Counted from the stretch's first letter, positions 1-6,788 are shown. The stretch is DNA of 8,044 bases from Firmicutes bacterium UBA1065 (GCA_002316225.1 DCDC01000089.1:1-8044); one strand, 5' to 3'. The notes: a model not told the origin generated them from the letters alone. Made by a program: numbers and translations.

Positions 1-1019
1 TGGACAGCTGGGAACCCAAACAATTTATTTTATTAAAGAAAAACACGAAATATTGGGACCCTGCCAATGGGGCTAAAATTGACGGTCTATTGGTAAGCGA
101 AGTTCCTGAGGAAAGTATATTATCGGCTTTACAAACAAATCAAATAGATTTTGCTCAAATTTCACCAAGTGCCGAGAACTTGGAAGCAGCTAAGGCTATG
201 GATAATATCAACATTGTTAACTATATTGGAAACGGCTATACATTTATGTGCTTTAACACAACAAGGCCCGCTTTAGAGGATGTACGAGTAAGACAAGCTC
301 TTATGTATGCGCTGGACAGAGAATCATTCATAAAGGTTCAATATGGTGAAGGCTTGGCGGCAGTCGGTATGGCTCCTATTTCTCCCGCATCATGGGCATT
401 CCCTGATTTATCGGAATTAAATCCATATTCATTTGACATGGAGAAAGCTGCAGAGCTTATGGACGAAGCGGGATGGTTAATGGAATCAGACGGATACAGA
501 TATAAGGATGGTCAAAAACTTGCTGTTAATTGGCTTGTTTACACAGAAGCTGATTGGCCGAAAACATTATACGAAATGGCTGCCGATACATGGAAACAAT
601 TAGGTGTTGACCTTTCTATGGAATTAATGGACGGTAATAGTGTTATAGCTCGTACAATGGGGCCCGAGCCGGGTGAAAAGGATTTTGATATTTACACAAT
701 GGGTTTCACATTGACAATAGACCCGGACCCTACAGGATTCTTGTTTGATGATGATGCTTATGTGGCAGGCGGATTTAATGCATCAGGTTATAAGAATGCC
801 GAAGCAATGGACCTTGTAAGAGCAGGAAAGAAAGAATTTAACATAGAAAAGCGTGCTGAAATTTATAAAGAATGGGCTAAAATAATGAATGAAGAAATTC
901 CTCACGCAATCATAGCATACAGAAGTGAAATTTGGGGAATAAACAAAAGAGTAGACGGAATGTTTATTGATACCTATGCAACATGGGACTTATCTTTGAA
1001 GAACATTACTTTAAAATAA
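1..1019 (+). CDS. oppA: Peptide ABC transporter substrate-binding protein, C-terminal part (5' end outside window)
   Basis: Extracellular solute-binding protein of family 5 (SBP_bac_5), which captures peptides outside the membrane and delivers them to the permease. The frame is open from base 3 without a start, so 338 residues are visible and the N-terminal part, including the expected lipoprotein signal, is missing. A TTG at 90 is only an internal Leu codon: the in-frame upstream residues (WEPKQF, KNTKYWDP, KIDGLLVSE) continue the family pattern. Typical family segments follow, such as FNTTRPALEDVRVRQALMYA and the downstream MEKAAELMDEAGW, which belong to the lobe-hinge region. It ends with TAA 69 nt before oppB. 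The family also includes dipeptide, nickel and oligosaccharide binders. A peptide substrate is inferred from the neighbouring oppBCDF genes and is not proven; the gene symbol is therefore by family only. Confidence 0.9.
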   Translation, partial: DSWEPKQFILLKKNTKYWDPANGAKIDGLLVSEVPEESILSALQTNQIDFAQISPSAENLEAAKAMDNINIVNYIGNGYTFMCFNTTRPALEDVRVRQALMYALDRESFIKVQYGEGLAAVGMAPISPASWAFPDLSELNPYSFDMEKAAELMDEAGWLMESDGYRYKDGQKLAVNWLVYTEADWPKTLYEMAADTWKQLGVDLSMELMDGNSVIARTMGPEPGEKDFDIYTMGFTLTIDPDPTGFLFDDDAYVAGGFNASGYKNAEAMDLVRAGKKEFNIEKRAEIYKEWAKIMNEEIPHAIIAYRSEIWGINKRVDGMFIDTYATWDLSLKNITLK

Positions 1020-1024
1020 CAAAG

Positions 1025-1042
1025 GGGCAGGCAGTCCTGCCC
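1025..1042 (+). other. Intercistronic stem-loop between oppA and oppB
   Basis: GGGCAGG (1025-1031), loop CAGT, CCTGCCC (1036-1042): a perfect 7-bp GC-rich stem beginning a few bases after the oppA stop. It is followed by TAATTTATT rather than an uninterrupted T-run, so it is a poor intrinsic terminator. Stem-loops in this position in other opp/dpp-type operons partly block transcription or protect the 3' end of the binding-protein mRNA, so that binding protein is made in excess over permease and ATPase. That role is inferred here. Confidence 0.7.
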
Positions 1043-1088
1043 TAATTTATTGACATTAGGCAATATTCATTATAAGAGAGGCGGTAAT

Positions 1089-2054
1089 ATGAGGAATTAT
1101 ATTTTAAGGCGCATAATTCAAATAATTCCTGGACTCATAGGAATTATATTTATATTGTTTTTTATCCTTGAACTAGCACCGGGTACTCCGGTTTCATATA
1201 TGATGCATCCGAAAATGACTCCTGAGCAGAAAGCAGAATTGGAGGAGAAATTAGGTTTGGACATTCCATGGTATAAAAGATTCATCAACTATATAAAGGA
1301 AGCGTCTAAAGGCAATTTAGGCTATTCAACCACCCACAAGAAGCCTGTAACCAAAGTTATCGGAAATTACGCTGGTCCCACACTGCTGCTTGCCTTAGTA
1401 TCCTTAACCATTTCTATTTTTATCGGTATTCCCGCCGGTATAATAAGTGCTGTAAAGCATCACTCCATAATAGACAATATATTGACTGTGATGTCTTTTA
1501 TCGGCATAAGCATACCGTCTTTTTTCTTTGGTCTCTTGCTGTTAAAAGCTTTTGCCGTAGACATACAGCTATTCCCGCTGTTTGGGCTGAAAGACCCCTT
1601 GTTAATGTCTGACAATATTTTTGATAAAATAAAAGATATTACCTGGCATTTAGTTTTGCCGAGTATTGTCTTAGGCTTAAACTCAACTGCAAGCTTTATG
1701 CGTTACACTCGTTCAAGCATGCTTGAAGTTATTAAGCAGGATTATATCAGGACAGCAAGAGCAAAGGGACTGAAAGATAAAACCATTATTTACAGACATG
1801 CATTTAGAAACGGAATGATCCCCCTTATTACATTGCTTGGTTATTGGATACCTTTGCTTCTATCGGGAGCGATTGTAACGGAAAGTATTTTTGCATTGCC
1901 CGGCCTTGGAAAAATATCTGTCGAAGCAGCAATGTCAAGAAACTATCCCTTAATTTTAGGTATCAATTCAATGCTTGCGATCCTTACACTGATAGGAGCT
2001 TTGGTTGCAGACATACTGTATGCTGTTGCAGACCCAAGAATTAGATACGATTAG
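1089..2054 (+). CDS. oppB: Peptide ABC transporter permease, OppB/DppB type
   Basis: Inner of the two membrane subunits forming the translocation path of the importer; 321 residues, normal for OppB/DppB. The start is ATG 1089 (MRNYILRR), preceded by GAGAGGCGG at about 7 nt. The frame could be extended upstream to a TTG at 1050, but that has no ribosome binding site. The N-terminus shows the usual R-R-I-x-Q-I-I-P-G pattern leading into the first membrane helix (about 9-30). A periplasmic-side loop follows (about 31-95, with LGLDIPWYKRF and GNLGYS), then further helices around 97-122, 131-157, 188-205, 245-270 and 290-316. The cytoplasmic EAA-type loop that contacts the ATPases is visible around residues 218-241 (RTARAKGL... 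then HAFRN). The end (VADPRIRYD) is typical of the family. The oppC start lies 10 nt after the stop codon. Confidence 0.95.
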   Translation: MRNYILRRIIQIIPGLIGIIFILFFILELAPGTPVSYMMHPKMTPEQKAELEEKLGLDIPWYKRFINYIKEASKGNLGYSTTHKKPVTKVIGNYAGPTLLLALVSLTISIFIGIPAGIISAVKHHSIIDNILTVMSFIGISIPSFFFGLLLLKAFAVDIQLFPLFGLKDPLLMSDNIFDKIKDITWHLVLPSIVLGLNSTASFMRYTRSSMLEVIKQDYIRTARAKGLKDKTIIYRHAFRNGMIPLITLLGYWIPLLLSGAIVTESIFALPGLGKISVEAAMSRNYPLILGINSMLAILTLIGALVADILYAVADPRIRYD

Positions 2055-2064
2055 GCAGGTACAT

Positions 2065-2946
2065 ATGGCTAAGGATAAAACAAATAATTATATCAGAAAT
2101 CAATCTTATTGGGGACAAGTATTATACAGACTCAGAATAAACAAAATGGCAATGATAAGTCTTTACATTCTTATAGTAATAATTGCCCTATGCATTATCG
2201 TTCCAATAATTTCGCCCTATGAAATTCAAACAACAAATCTGTCAGGAAAAGATCAAAAACCTAATTCAAGACACCTTTTAGGCACGGATTTGATTGGAAG
2301 AGATATTTTTACCAGACTGTTTTATGCAGGAAGAATATCTCTTGGAATTGCACTTGCTACAGTTGCAATTGAATGTGTCATTGGTGTTGTTTTGGGCAGT
2401 TTATCAGGTTTTTACGGTGGAATAATTGATTCGATAATAATGCGTATTACTGAGATGTTTATGTCATTTCCTTTCATGATAATATGTATTACGGTTGTTG
2501 CAGTATTTGGGAACAGTATACCGAATTTAATTTTTGTATTGGCAATATTGGGTTGGACAAACATAGCACGTATCGTAAGAGGACAAATACTTATTCTTAG
2601 AGAAATGGAATATATGGAGGCTTGCGAAGCCCTTGGCATCAGTGACGTAAGAAGAATGTTTAAACATCTTTTGCCTAATGTATCAGCCTATGTAATTGTT
2701 TATGCAACACTTGGGATGGCAAGTGTGATATTAGTTGAGACTTCTCTGAGCTTCCTGGGTTTAGGTGTTTCTCCTCCAACTCCAACTTGGGGAAACATGA
2801 TTCAAGAAGCAAGGAATATACTAATAATTCAGCAGAAGTGGTGGTACTGGATTCCTCCGGGAACAGCTATATTCATATCAGTTATGTGTTTTAACATATT
2901 GGGTGACGGCATACGTGATGCTTTAGACCCCAAGATGATGAGGTAA
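2065..2946 (+). CDS. oppC: Peptide ABC transporter permease, OppC/DppC type
   Basis: Second membrane subunit of the importer, 293 residues, normal length. The chosen start is ATG 2065 (MAKDKTNN), with AGGCAGGT just upstream. The frame is open further up to an ATG at 2005, but that would overlap oppB by 50 nt and add residues unlike the family. An N-terminal OppC_N segment (about 18-50, first membrane helix about 29-50) is followed by the family signature HLLGTDLIGRDIFTRLFYA (about 70-88) with GRISLG next. Helices lie near 92-118, 131-149, 154-170, 207-231 and 264-281. The EAA loop is at about 182-205 (EACEALG... HLLPN), and the C-terminus GDGIRDALDPKM is diagnostic. It follows oppB by 10 nt and precedes oppD by 4 nt, so the genes form one transcription unit. 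Confidence 0.95.
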   Translation: MAKDKTNNYIRNQSYWGQVLYRLRINKMAMISLYILIVIIALCIIVPIISPYEIQTTNLSGKDQKPNSRHLLGTDLIGRDIFTRLFYAGRISLGIALATVAIECVIGVVLGSLSGFYGGIIDSIIMRITEMFMSFPFMIICITVVAVFGNSIPNLIFVLAILGWTNIARIVRGQILILREMEYMEACEALGISDVRRMFKHLLPNVSAYVIVYATLGMASVILVETSLSFLGLGVSPPTPTWGNMIQEARNILIIQQKWWYWIPPGTAIFISVMCFNILGDGIRDALDPKMMR

Positions 2947-2950
2947 TAGT

Positions 2951-3943
2951 ATGGGCAAAAAATTACTGGAAGTCAAAAACCTGAAAACATATTTTTATTC
3001 AGACGGAGTTATTATAAAGTCAGTTGACGATGTAAGCTTTTACGTTAATGAAGGAGAAACTTTAGGTATAGTAGGCGAATCAGGATGCGGGAAAAGCGTA
3101 GCCTGTATGTCTTTGGTACGCTTGGTGGAAACACCGCCGGGAAAATATGAATGCGGAGAAATAATTTTTAAGGGTGAAGATCTGCTTAAGGTTTCAGATG
3201 CAAGAATTAGACAAATAAGAGGAAATGATATATCTTTTATTTTTCAGGAGCCCATGACTTCATTAAATCCTGTATTTAAAATAGGGAGACAAATAAGTGA
3301 GGTCTTGATTTTACACCGGGGAATGTCGAAAGAAGAAGCTAACAAAGAAAGTATTCGAATGTTGGAGCTTGTAAAAATTCCAAATCCCGAAAGAGTGGTT
3401 AATGACTATCCCTTTGCATTATCGGGAGGAATGAGGCAAAGAGTAATGATTGCAATGGCACTTGCTTGTAAGCCCAGCCTGTTGATAGCTGATGAGCCTA
3501 CAACCAACCTTGATGTCACAATTCAGGCACAGGTTTTGGATTTAATGAATGAGCTTAAAGAAAAAATTAATACTTCAATTATTTTCATAACTCACGACCT
3601 TGATGTAATTGCAGAAATGAGCGACAGAGTAATGGTTATGTACGCAGGAAAGGTTGTAGAAGAAGCTTCAATAAATGAAATACTTAAAAACCCGAAACAT
3701 CCGTACACAGTCGGACTTATAAACTCAAAACCGGATATGGCAACAGAAGGCACAAGACTTAATGCAATACCCGGTAATGTGCCTGATTTAAGCAATCTTC
3801 CGCCGGGATGCCCCTTTCATCCGAGATGTGATAAAGCAATGGATATATGTAAAAAAATTATTCCAGAAGAAAAATTATTATATGAAGGACGGCACAGAAT
3901 TTCGTGCTGGCTTTATGCTGATGAGGAAGAAGTACATGAGTGA
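2951..3943 (+). CDS. oppD: Peptide ABC transporter ATP-binding protein, OppD/DppD type
   Basis: Cytoplasmic ATPase of the importer, 330 residues. Start ATG 2951, with GAGG 7 nt upstream inside the last oppC codons. Motifs in order: Walker A GESGCGKS (42-49), Q-loop Gln99 (FIFQEPMTSLNP), ABC signature LSGGMRQR (157-164), Walker B LLIADEP (177-183) with Glu182, D-loop around Asp188, and switch His215 (FITHD). The D-loop reads TTNLDVT where many relatives have TTALDVT, a mild change. The C-terminal oligopeptide-transporter domain (about 235-320) has CPFHPRC (Cys287, Cys293) plus Cys300 and Cys319, the four-cysteine pattern that binds an iron-sulfur cluster in structurally studied Opp/Dpp ATPases. 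LSGGMRQR and CPFHPRC favour the D over the F subunit. The 3' end overlaps oppF by 8 nt, suggesting coupled translation. Confidence 0.95.
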   Translation: MGKKLLEVKNLKTYFYSDGVIIKSVDDVSFYVNEGETLGIVGESGCGKSVACMSLVRLVETPPGKYECGEIIFKGEDLLKVSDARIRQIRGNDISFIFQEPMTSLNPVFKIGRQISEVLILHRGMSKEEANKESIRMLELVKIPNPERVVNDYPFALSGGMRQRVMIAMALACKPSLLIADEPTTNLDVTIQAQVLDLMNELKEKINTSIIFITHDLDVIAEMSDRVMVMYAGKVVEEASINEILKNPKHPYTVGLINSKPDMATEGTRLNAIPGNVPDLSNLPPGCPFHPRCDKAMDICKKIIPEEKLLYEGRHRISCWLYADEEEVHE

Positions 3944-4922
3944 ATATTTGATTACCGTAAATAATCTAAAAAAGTATTTCCCCATAAAAAAGGGACTTCT
4001 TAACCGCACAGCCGGACATGTAAAAGCTGTAGACGGAATATCCTTCAATATTAAAAGGGGACAGATCCTCGGGATAGTTGGAGAATCGGGCTGCGGAAAA
4101 TCCACCTTGGGAAGAACCATCTTAAGATTGTTACCACCGACAGGAGGTGAAGTCTTTTATGAAGGCAAAAATGTTTTTAGCATGAATAAAAGAGAAATGA
4201 ACAAAATGCGGACCAAAATGCAGATTATATTTCAAGACCCCTATTCTTCATTGAATCCAAGGCTTCCTGTTTATGAAATAGTAGGAGAAGCAATGCTTCA
4301 GCATGGTATTGTAAAGAATAAAAAAGAAATGAAAGAAAAAGCAATTGAAGTAATCATCAAATGCGGACTTTTACCGGAACAGGCAGATCGTTATCCTCAT
4401 CAGTTTTCCGGAGGGCAACGTCAGCGTATTTGCATTGCAAGGGCAATAGCTGTTAATCCTGATTTTATAGTTTGCGATGAAGCAGTTTCTGCATTGGATG
4501 TTTCTATACAGTCACAAATAATAAATCTGTTAAAAGATGCACAAGAAGATTTCGGGCTTACCTATATGTTTATATCTCATGACCTATCGGTTGTTAGATT
4601 TATTAGTGACGAAGTAGCAGTTATGTATCTTGGTCAAATAATTGAAAAGGGTGGAAAAAAACAAATATTTTCAAACCCCCTCCACCCATATACGGAAGCA
4701 TTGTTGTCAGCTGTCCCTTCAATTGATACGTCGCTTAAACAAAACAAAAAAAGAATAATATTGGATGGAGATATACCATCACTGGTAAATCCGCCCAAAG
4801 GTTGTCGTTTCTCTACACGATGTCCCTATGTAAAAGATATATGCAGGGAAGAAACACCTGAATACAGGGAAATAAATACAGGACATTTTACAATGTGTCA
4901 TAAGGTAAATGGAGTATTTTAA
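3936..4922 (+). CDS. oppF: Peptide ABC transporter ATP-binding protein, OppF/DppF type
   Basis: Partner ATPase of OppD, 328 residues from ATG 3936 (MSEYLITVNNLKKYFPIKKG). This start lies within the last codons of oppD and has AGGA about 8 nt upstream. The open frame reaches an ATG at 3828, but those 36 extra codons are deep inside oppD and do not resemble the family. Motifs: Walker A GESGCGKS (49-56), Q-loop Gln100 (IIFQDPYSSLNPR), signature FSGGQRQR (157-164), Walker B FIVCDEA (177-183) with Asp181-Glu182, SALD (185-188), switch His215. The F-type N-terminus KYFPIKKG, an insert before Walker A, and FSGGQRQR separate it from OppD. The C-terminal domain has Cys290 and Cys296 (CRFSTRC), Cys303 and Cys321, again a probable Fe-S cluster site. 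The stop codon overlaps the start of the next gene by one base (TAATG). Confidence 0.95.
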   Translation: MSEYLITVNNLKKYFPIKKGLLNRTAGHVKAVDGISFNIKRGQILGIVGESGCGKSTLGRTILRLLPPTGGEVFYEGKNVFSMNKREMNKMRTKMQIIFQDPYSSLNPRLPVYEIVGEAMLQHGIVKNKKEMKEKAIEVIIKCGLLPEQADRYPHQFSGGQRQRICIARAIAVNPDFIVCDEAVSALDVSIQSQIINLLKDAQEDFGLTYMFISHDLSVVRFISDEVAVMYLGQIIEKGGKKQIFSNPLHPYTEALLSAVPSIDTSLKQNKKRIILDGDIPSLVNPPKGCRFSTRCPYVKDICREETPEYREINTGHFTMCHKVNGVF

Positions 4923-5155
4923 TGTTTTTAAGAAAGAACAGAGTAGAGGAAGATTTGGAAAGAATTCGGGAAGCTAACCTTCCCAACCAAGAATTAATAA
5001 AAATCAACGAGAAGCGCTCAGATGACCTTGGTCTGGAAAAAGGAGATCTTCTTGCAATGGTGTTGGCAGTAATGACTCTGATACTGCCGTATGTAATTGC
5101 TTTTTTGGGAACTATTGGAGCTGTGATATTATTGATGTACTTGTTTTTTAGTTGA
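4922..5155 (+). CDS. Small membrane protein of unknown function at the end of the opp operon
   Basis: 77 residues, not recognised. It is supported as a real gene by its position: ATG 4922 shares its A with the oppF stop TAA, GGAG stands 7 nt upstream within the last oppF codons, and the stop is about 40 nt before a terminator. The N-terminal half (1-42) is hydrophilic and highly charged (RVEEDLERIREANL, then IKINEKRSDD), probably helical and cytoplasmic. Residues 43-76 form one hydrophobic stretch of about 34 residues broken by Pro56 and Gly63, so either one long bent helix or a hairpin of two short helices. There is no signal peptidase site, lipobox or cysteine. Its operon place and coupling suggest an accessory role near the peptide importer, but that is inference only. 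Confidence 0.8.
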   Translation: MFLRKNRVEEDLERIREANLPNQELIKINEKRSDDLGLEKGDLLAMVLAVMTLILPYVIAFLGTIGAVILLMYLFFS

Positions 5156-5198
5156 AAAATATTCGGATTGAGCTTTAACAGAGGAATACGGGAGTATA

Positions 5199-5226
5199 AA
5201 AAAATCGGGATTTCTCCCGATTTTTT
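5199..5226. terminator. Bidirectional rho-independent terminator between the opp operon and csp
   Basis: AAAAAATCGGGA (5199-5210), loop TTTC, TCCCGATTTTTT (5215-5226): a perfect 12-bp inverted repeat with a GC core. The flanking A/T runs give a U-tract on whichever strand is transcribed. It lies 43 nt after the stop of the 77-residue gene and 12 nt after the stop of csp, so it can end both converging units. Confidence 0.92.
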
Positions 5227-5238
5227 CTTTGCAGCTGC

Positions 5239-5439
5239 TTATATTATTACAACGTTAGCAGCCTGGTCCCCCCTGTTTCCTTGAGTAATGTCAAAACTTA
5301 CTTTTTGACCTTCTTCAAGAGTTTTGAATCCTTCTCCCTTGATAGCCGTGAAATGTACGAAAACGTCATTCCCGTCTTCCTTCGTGATGAAGCCGAATCC
5401 TTTTTCTGAGTTGAACCATTTAACTGTACCCTTTGCCAT
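5239..5439 (-). CDS. csp: Cold-shock domain protein (CspA/CspB family)
   Basis: 66-residue single-domain cold-shock protein, the full usual length. It is a five-stranded OB-fold that binds single-stranded RNA and DNA and acts as an RNA chaperone in the cytoplasm. Both RNA-binding motifs are intact: RNP1 KGFGFI (residues 14-19) and RNP2 VFVHF (26-30). The opening MAKGTVKWFNSEKG and the ending GDQAANVVII are typical. The start is ATG at 5439-5437, with AGGAGG 6 nt upstream. It is monocistronic: a promoter candidate lies about 135-163 nt upstream, and the terminator it shares with the opp operon lies just downstream. The long upstream region fits the family habit of regulation through a structured 5' leader. 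Whether this copy is cold-induced or constitutive cannot be told from the sequence. Confidence 0.97.
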   Translation of the reverse strand: MAKGTVKWFNSEKGFGFITKEDGNDVFVHFTAIKGEGFKTLEEGQKVSFDITQGNRGDQAANVVII

Positions 5440-5481
5440 GAGTACCTCCTAAAAAAATATTATATTCCATGAGTAAAAAAA

Positions 5482-5546
5482 ATTTCACATATTTTTACAT
5501 ACTACATACGGCATACCCACATATAATATATAAAAACATGTGAAAT
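5482..5546. repeat. 9-bp inverted repeat in the csp upstream region / leader
   Basis: ATTTCACAT (5482-5490) and ATGTGAAAT (5538-5546) are perfect inverse complements separated by 47 bp. The A+T-rich interior contains short direct repeats of ACATAC/CATAC (about 5497-5517). If transcription starts near 5567, both arms lie in the csp leader RNA and could pair to close a long stem. Alternatively they are two binding sites for a dimeric regulator. The interior also holds AT-rich -10-like sequences, so an internal promoter is possible. Confidence 0.55.
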
Positions 5547-5573
5547 CCATAAATAACTCTGTAATACATTAAC

Positions 5574-5602
5574 AGACTAACACACGCAACTATAAATGTC
5601 AA
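5574..5602 (-). promoter_or_regulatory. Candidate promoter of csp
   Basis: Read on the minus strand: consensus -35 TTGACA (5602-5597), a 17-nt spacer, then TAGTCT (5579-5574) preceded by TGT, an extended -10 feature that could compensate for the weak hexamer. The start would fall near 5567, giving a leader of roughly 130 nt before the csp ATG, a length usual for cold-shock genes. The -10 match is only partial, so this is a candidate. Confidence 0.45.
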
Positions 5603-5631
5603 TCATTATTTTTTGGAAATTACTTATCAGC

Positions 5632-5664
5632 GGTACCAGGCACCATTTAATGGTGCCCGGCACC
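5632..5664 (-). repeat. 33-bp palindromic element behind ftsZ (REP-like)
   Basis: Two 13-mers, GGTACCAGGCACC (5632-5644) and GGTGCCCGGCACC (5652-5664), are separated by ATTTAAT. Each is an imperfect palindrome of the form GGTGCC-N-GGCACC, and the whole unit is a near-palindrome with a 3-nt loop. Read as minus-strand RNA it pairs over 15 bp with no mismatch (two G-U wobbles); read on the plus strand the same positions are A-C mismatches. It begins 11 nt after the ftsZ stop and has no immediate T-run after it. It may act as a 3' stabilising or factor-dependent termination hairpin, or may be a dispersed repeat copy. Confidence 0.7.
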
Positions 5665-5675
5665 TCATAATGTTC

Positions 5676-6731
5676 TTATTTTTTGTTCAGGAAACTTGGA
5701 ATTGTAAAATCGAAGGGGTTTTCCTCCTGTTTTTTCTCTTCTTTCTCAAAGAGGACTCCCTCCATTTTCTTGGCTACGGCTTCTCCGAAACCTGTTGCAA
5801 TAACCGTAATTTTCACCGCATCTCCCATTGATTCGTCAATATTTGCTCCGTATATCAGGTTTGCTTCAGGGTCAGCTGCTTCTTCAATAAGTTTTGCTGC
5901 CTCATTGACTTCATGAATTCCCATGCTCATACCGCCGGTTATATTAACCAGGACACCTCTTGCCCCATTTATGGATGTTTCCAGAAGCGGGCTTTGAATT
6001 GCCTGTTTAACTGCGTTTAATGCCCTGTTTTCTCCGGAAGCCTGTCCTATACCCATATGAGCCAGACCCTGTCCGGACATGATTGTCTCTACGTCTGCAA
6101 AATCAAGGTTCATTATGGCAGGTATGGCTATTAAGTCGGATATGCCCTGGATTCCTTGTCTCAATACCTCATCAGCCAGGGCAAAGGCTTCAAGCATGGT
6201 GGTTTTTTTGTCTGTTATCTCCAAAAGTTTATCGTTGGGAATAACAACCAGGGTATCTATGTTTTCCTTTAGTTTTCTCAGCCCCATCTCGGCATTTCTC
6301 ATCCTGCACCTTCCTTCGAAGGAAAAGGGTTTGGTTACCACGGCAACCGTTAGAATACCCATAGACTTGGCAATGTTTGCAATCAAAGGAGCTGCTCCGG
6401 TTCCAGTACCGCCTCCCATACCGGCGGTTATGAAAACCATGTCTGCCCCCTCAACCAATTCGGCTATGTCTTGTTTGCTTTCTTCGGCTGCCTTCTCGCC
6501 TATTTCGGGCTTGGAGCCTGCTCCTAACCCGTTTGTAAGCTTTTCGCCGATTTGAAATTTTATCTCTGCCTTTGACAATGACAGAGCCTGCTTGTCCGTA
6601 TTTATACTGATGAAATTGACGCCTCTTACACCGGCATCAATCATTCTGTTTACCGCATTGTTGCCGCCGCCGCCTACGCCTATAACTTTGATATTTGCAA
6701 GTCTTTCTGTTGGTTCTTCAAACTGAAACAT
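5676..6731 (-). CDS. ftsZ: Cell division protein FtsZ
   Basis: Tubulin-like GTPase that polymerises into the division ring at mid-cell. 351 residues, ATG at 6731-6729 with AGGAGG 8 nt upstream. N-terminal GTPase domain: VIGVGGGGNNAVNRM (16-30), NTDKQAL (44-50) and the tubulin signature GGGTGTG (106-112). PFSFEGRCRMRNAEMGL follows at 135-151. The T7 synergy loop NLDFADV is at 208-214, with Asp210 and Asp213 to complete the GTPase site of the next subunit. The C-terminal tubulin-like domain runs to about residue 315 (VIATGF). A short charged linker (about 22 residues) leads to the conserved C-terminal peptide DFTIPSFLNKK, which binds membrane tethers and regulators. Cys142 replaces a residue that is usually basic in this motif. 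It lies 121 nt downstream of sbp and has its own probable promoter; ftsA does not precede it. Confidence 0.99.
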   Translation of the reverse strand: MFQFEEPTERLANIKVIGVGGGGNNAVNRMIDAGVRGVNFISINTDKQALSLSKAEIKFQIGEKLTNGLGAGSKPEIGEKAAEESKQDIAELVEGADMVFITAGMGGGTGTGAAPLIANIAKSMGILTVAVVTKPFSFEGRCRMRNAEMGLRKLKENIDTLVVIPNDKLLEITDKKTTMLEAFALADEVLRQGIQGISDLIAIPAIMNLDFADVETIMSGQGLAHMGIGQASGENRALNAVKQAIQSPLLETSINGARGVLVNITGGMSMGIHEVNEAAKLIEEAADPEANLIYGANIDESMGDAVKITVIATGFGEAVAKKMEGVLFEKEEKKQEENPFDFTIPSFLNKK

Positions 6732-6756
6732 ATATTGACCTCCTACAAGAGAGAAA

Positions 6757-6779
6757 TTTTACATACTGTTTTACATGCT
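6757..6779. repeat. Short tandem repeats in the ftsZ leader
   Basis: TTTTACATACT (6757-6767) and TTTTACATGCT (6769-6779) are direct repeats with a 12-bp period, one base different. They lie between the ftsZ -10 box and its ribosome binding site. The first 11-mer recurs exactly at 5493-5503 upstream of csp. The sequence is A+T-rich, so a chance match is possible. Confidence 0.4.
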
Positions 6780-6788
6780 ATTTTGACT

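Noticed and set aside
1050..1076. Internal promoter for oppBCDF: TTGACA followed by TATAAG
   Set aside because: The spacer is only 15 bp, and the start would fall at about 1083, inside or after the oppB ribosome binding site, so a useful leader is not possible. The TTG at 1050 is also not a credible oppB start.
2005..2064. N-terminal extension of oppC by 20 codons
   Set aside because: It overlaps the end of oppB and carries a Cys-rich sequence unlike OppC; ATG 2065 begins a normal N-terminus.
3828..3935. N-terminal extension of oppF by 36 codons
   Set aside because: The extension lies entirely within oppD in another frame, has no ribosome binding site and no family resemblance; ATG 3936 has both.
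5613..5831. Open frame on the + strand across the ftsZ 3' end
   Set aside because: It runs through the palindrome and antisense to ftsZ codons, and its composition is implausible.
6311..6324. 14-bp perfect palindrome TTCCTTCGAAGGAA
   Set aside because: It lies inside ftsZ and encodes the conserved FSFEGR segment, so the palindrome is most simply a by-product of codon choice.
6079..6555. 158-codon open frame antisense to ftsZ
   Set aside because: It is a shadow of the strongly conserved ftsZ frame, has an unnatural Ser/Pro-rich composition and no ribosome binding site.
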